Part shown: positions 63,925 through 64,000 of the stretch, piece after piece
Position numbering within the stretch: position 1 is the first letter of the stretch
Layout: the number at the start of each line of letters is the position of its first letter
NCBI RefSeq assembly: GCF_025153525.1
Contig: NZ_JANZNR010000005.1
Location: forward strand, 284,582 to 348,581
From: Psychroserpens sp. SPM9
GTDB taxonomy: Bacteria; Bacteroidota; Bacteroidia; Flavobacteriales; Flavobacteriaceae
Length of the DNA: 64,000 nt
Direction of reading: 5' to 3'
The notes under the pieces: generated by a model
What the model was told of the DNA's origin: nothing
What the model saw: the letters and a program-made list of their open reading frames with translations, nothing else
Databases searched by the model: none
Program-made: the position numbers and the translations under genes

Positions 63925-64000
63925 GGCGACGACCTACTCTCCCACAACTGGCAGTACCATCGGCGCAAATGGGCTTAACTTCTCTGTTCGGAATGGTAAG
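63925..64000 (-). rRNA. rrf: 5S ribosomal RNA, 3' portion, cut by the window edge
   Basis: The minus strand reads the conserved 3' end of 5S rRNA (GGGAGAGTAGGTCGTCGCC) and, further in, the ATGGTACTGCC and CCCATTTGCGCCG segments. About 76 of roughly 110 bases are visible. A 23S-16S operon should lie beyond the right edge. Confidence 0.93.

Noticed and set aside
63819..63968. N-terminal extension of the helicase ORF
   Set aside because: It would translate the rRNA terminator and part of the 5S gene; the conserved helicase N-terminus begins at the ATG at 63818.

Overview
The window is AT-rich chromosomal DNA of a member of the Bacteroidota, almost certainly a marine gliding Flavobacteriaceae (Winogradskyella/Formosa-like; the genus is a guess). 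The evidence is the type IX secretion genes porU and porV beside gldJ, a subtilase with a type IX C-terminal sorting domain, large Bacteroidota-type SecA and YidC, DUF2795 and DUF2911 proteins, promoters of the Bacteroidota form TTG-N17..23-TAnnTTTG, and no consistent Shine-Dalgarno sequences. No phage, insertion sequence, CRISPR array or plasmid function was seen.

Layout. 1-6750: tail of a probable ABC-F protein, a methyltransferase, an orphan ABC ATPase with a 41-residue membrane peptide, a cobalamin adenosyltransferase, a DUF2795 protein and secA. 6850-8660: a small accessory block of secreted or membrane proteins, one with eight FPGNDW motifs inserted into a DUF2911-like fold. 8740-13860: an M23 peptidase, a beta-lactamase-fold lipoprotein, and an ECF sigma factor / membrane anti-sigma candidate / surface protein operon. 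14060-19970: DUF2911 protein with meaB, sugar epimerase, GT2, PAP2 phosphatase, a small acidic protein and a MATE exporter. 19980-25980: ATP-grasp ligase, nitronate monooxygenase family enzyme, secreted subtilase, mnmA and a MORN-like repeat protein. 26050-33690: FAS1 lipoprotein, yidC, pyrG, DUF4349 lipoprotein and a two-gene unit of unknown function. 33840-39500: HAD phosphatase, SDR, M28 peptidase, pyruvate dehydrogenase E2 and E1-alpha, cytidine deaminase.

39560-47980 is the gliding and type IX secretion block: porV and porU leftward, gldJ and murF rightward. PorU and PorV form the cell-surface sortase complex that processes cargo such as the subtilase at 22075-23682; GldJ is a lipoprotein needed for gliding and a stable secretion apparatus. 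Two leftward tRNA-Val genes (GAC and TAC) follow. 48540-52960 is the least explained locus: a membrane protein converges on and overlaps an unusual Hsp70 with an extra domain between its nucleotide- and substrate-binding parts, preceded by a miniature GrpE-like protein. 52990-60110 is a leftward series (folC, tonB, exbD, exbB, nhaD, glutamate-type dehydrogenase, anmK) coupling envelope energetics, nitrogen and cell-wall recycling. 60190-64000 holds an acyl-CoA dehydrogenase, a Pif1/RecD-like helicase and the 3' end of a leftward rRNA operon (5S).

The strongest candidates for something undescribed are the FPGNDW-expanded DUF2911-like protein, the Hsp70 / mini-GrpE / membrane-protein locus, and the helix-expanded surface protein under the ECF sigma factor. 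At the DNA level there is a dispersed family of short intergenic palindromes, and several terminators double as promoters of the next gene. All functions come from reading protein motifs and neighbourhoods; no database search was run.
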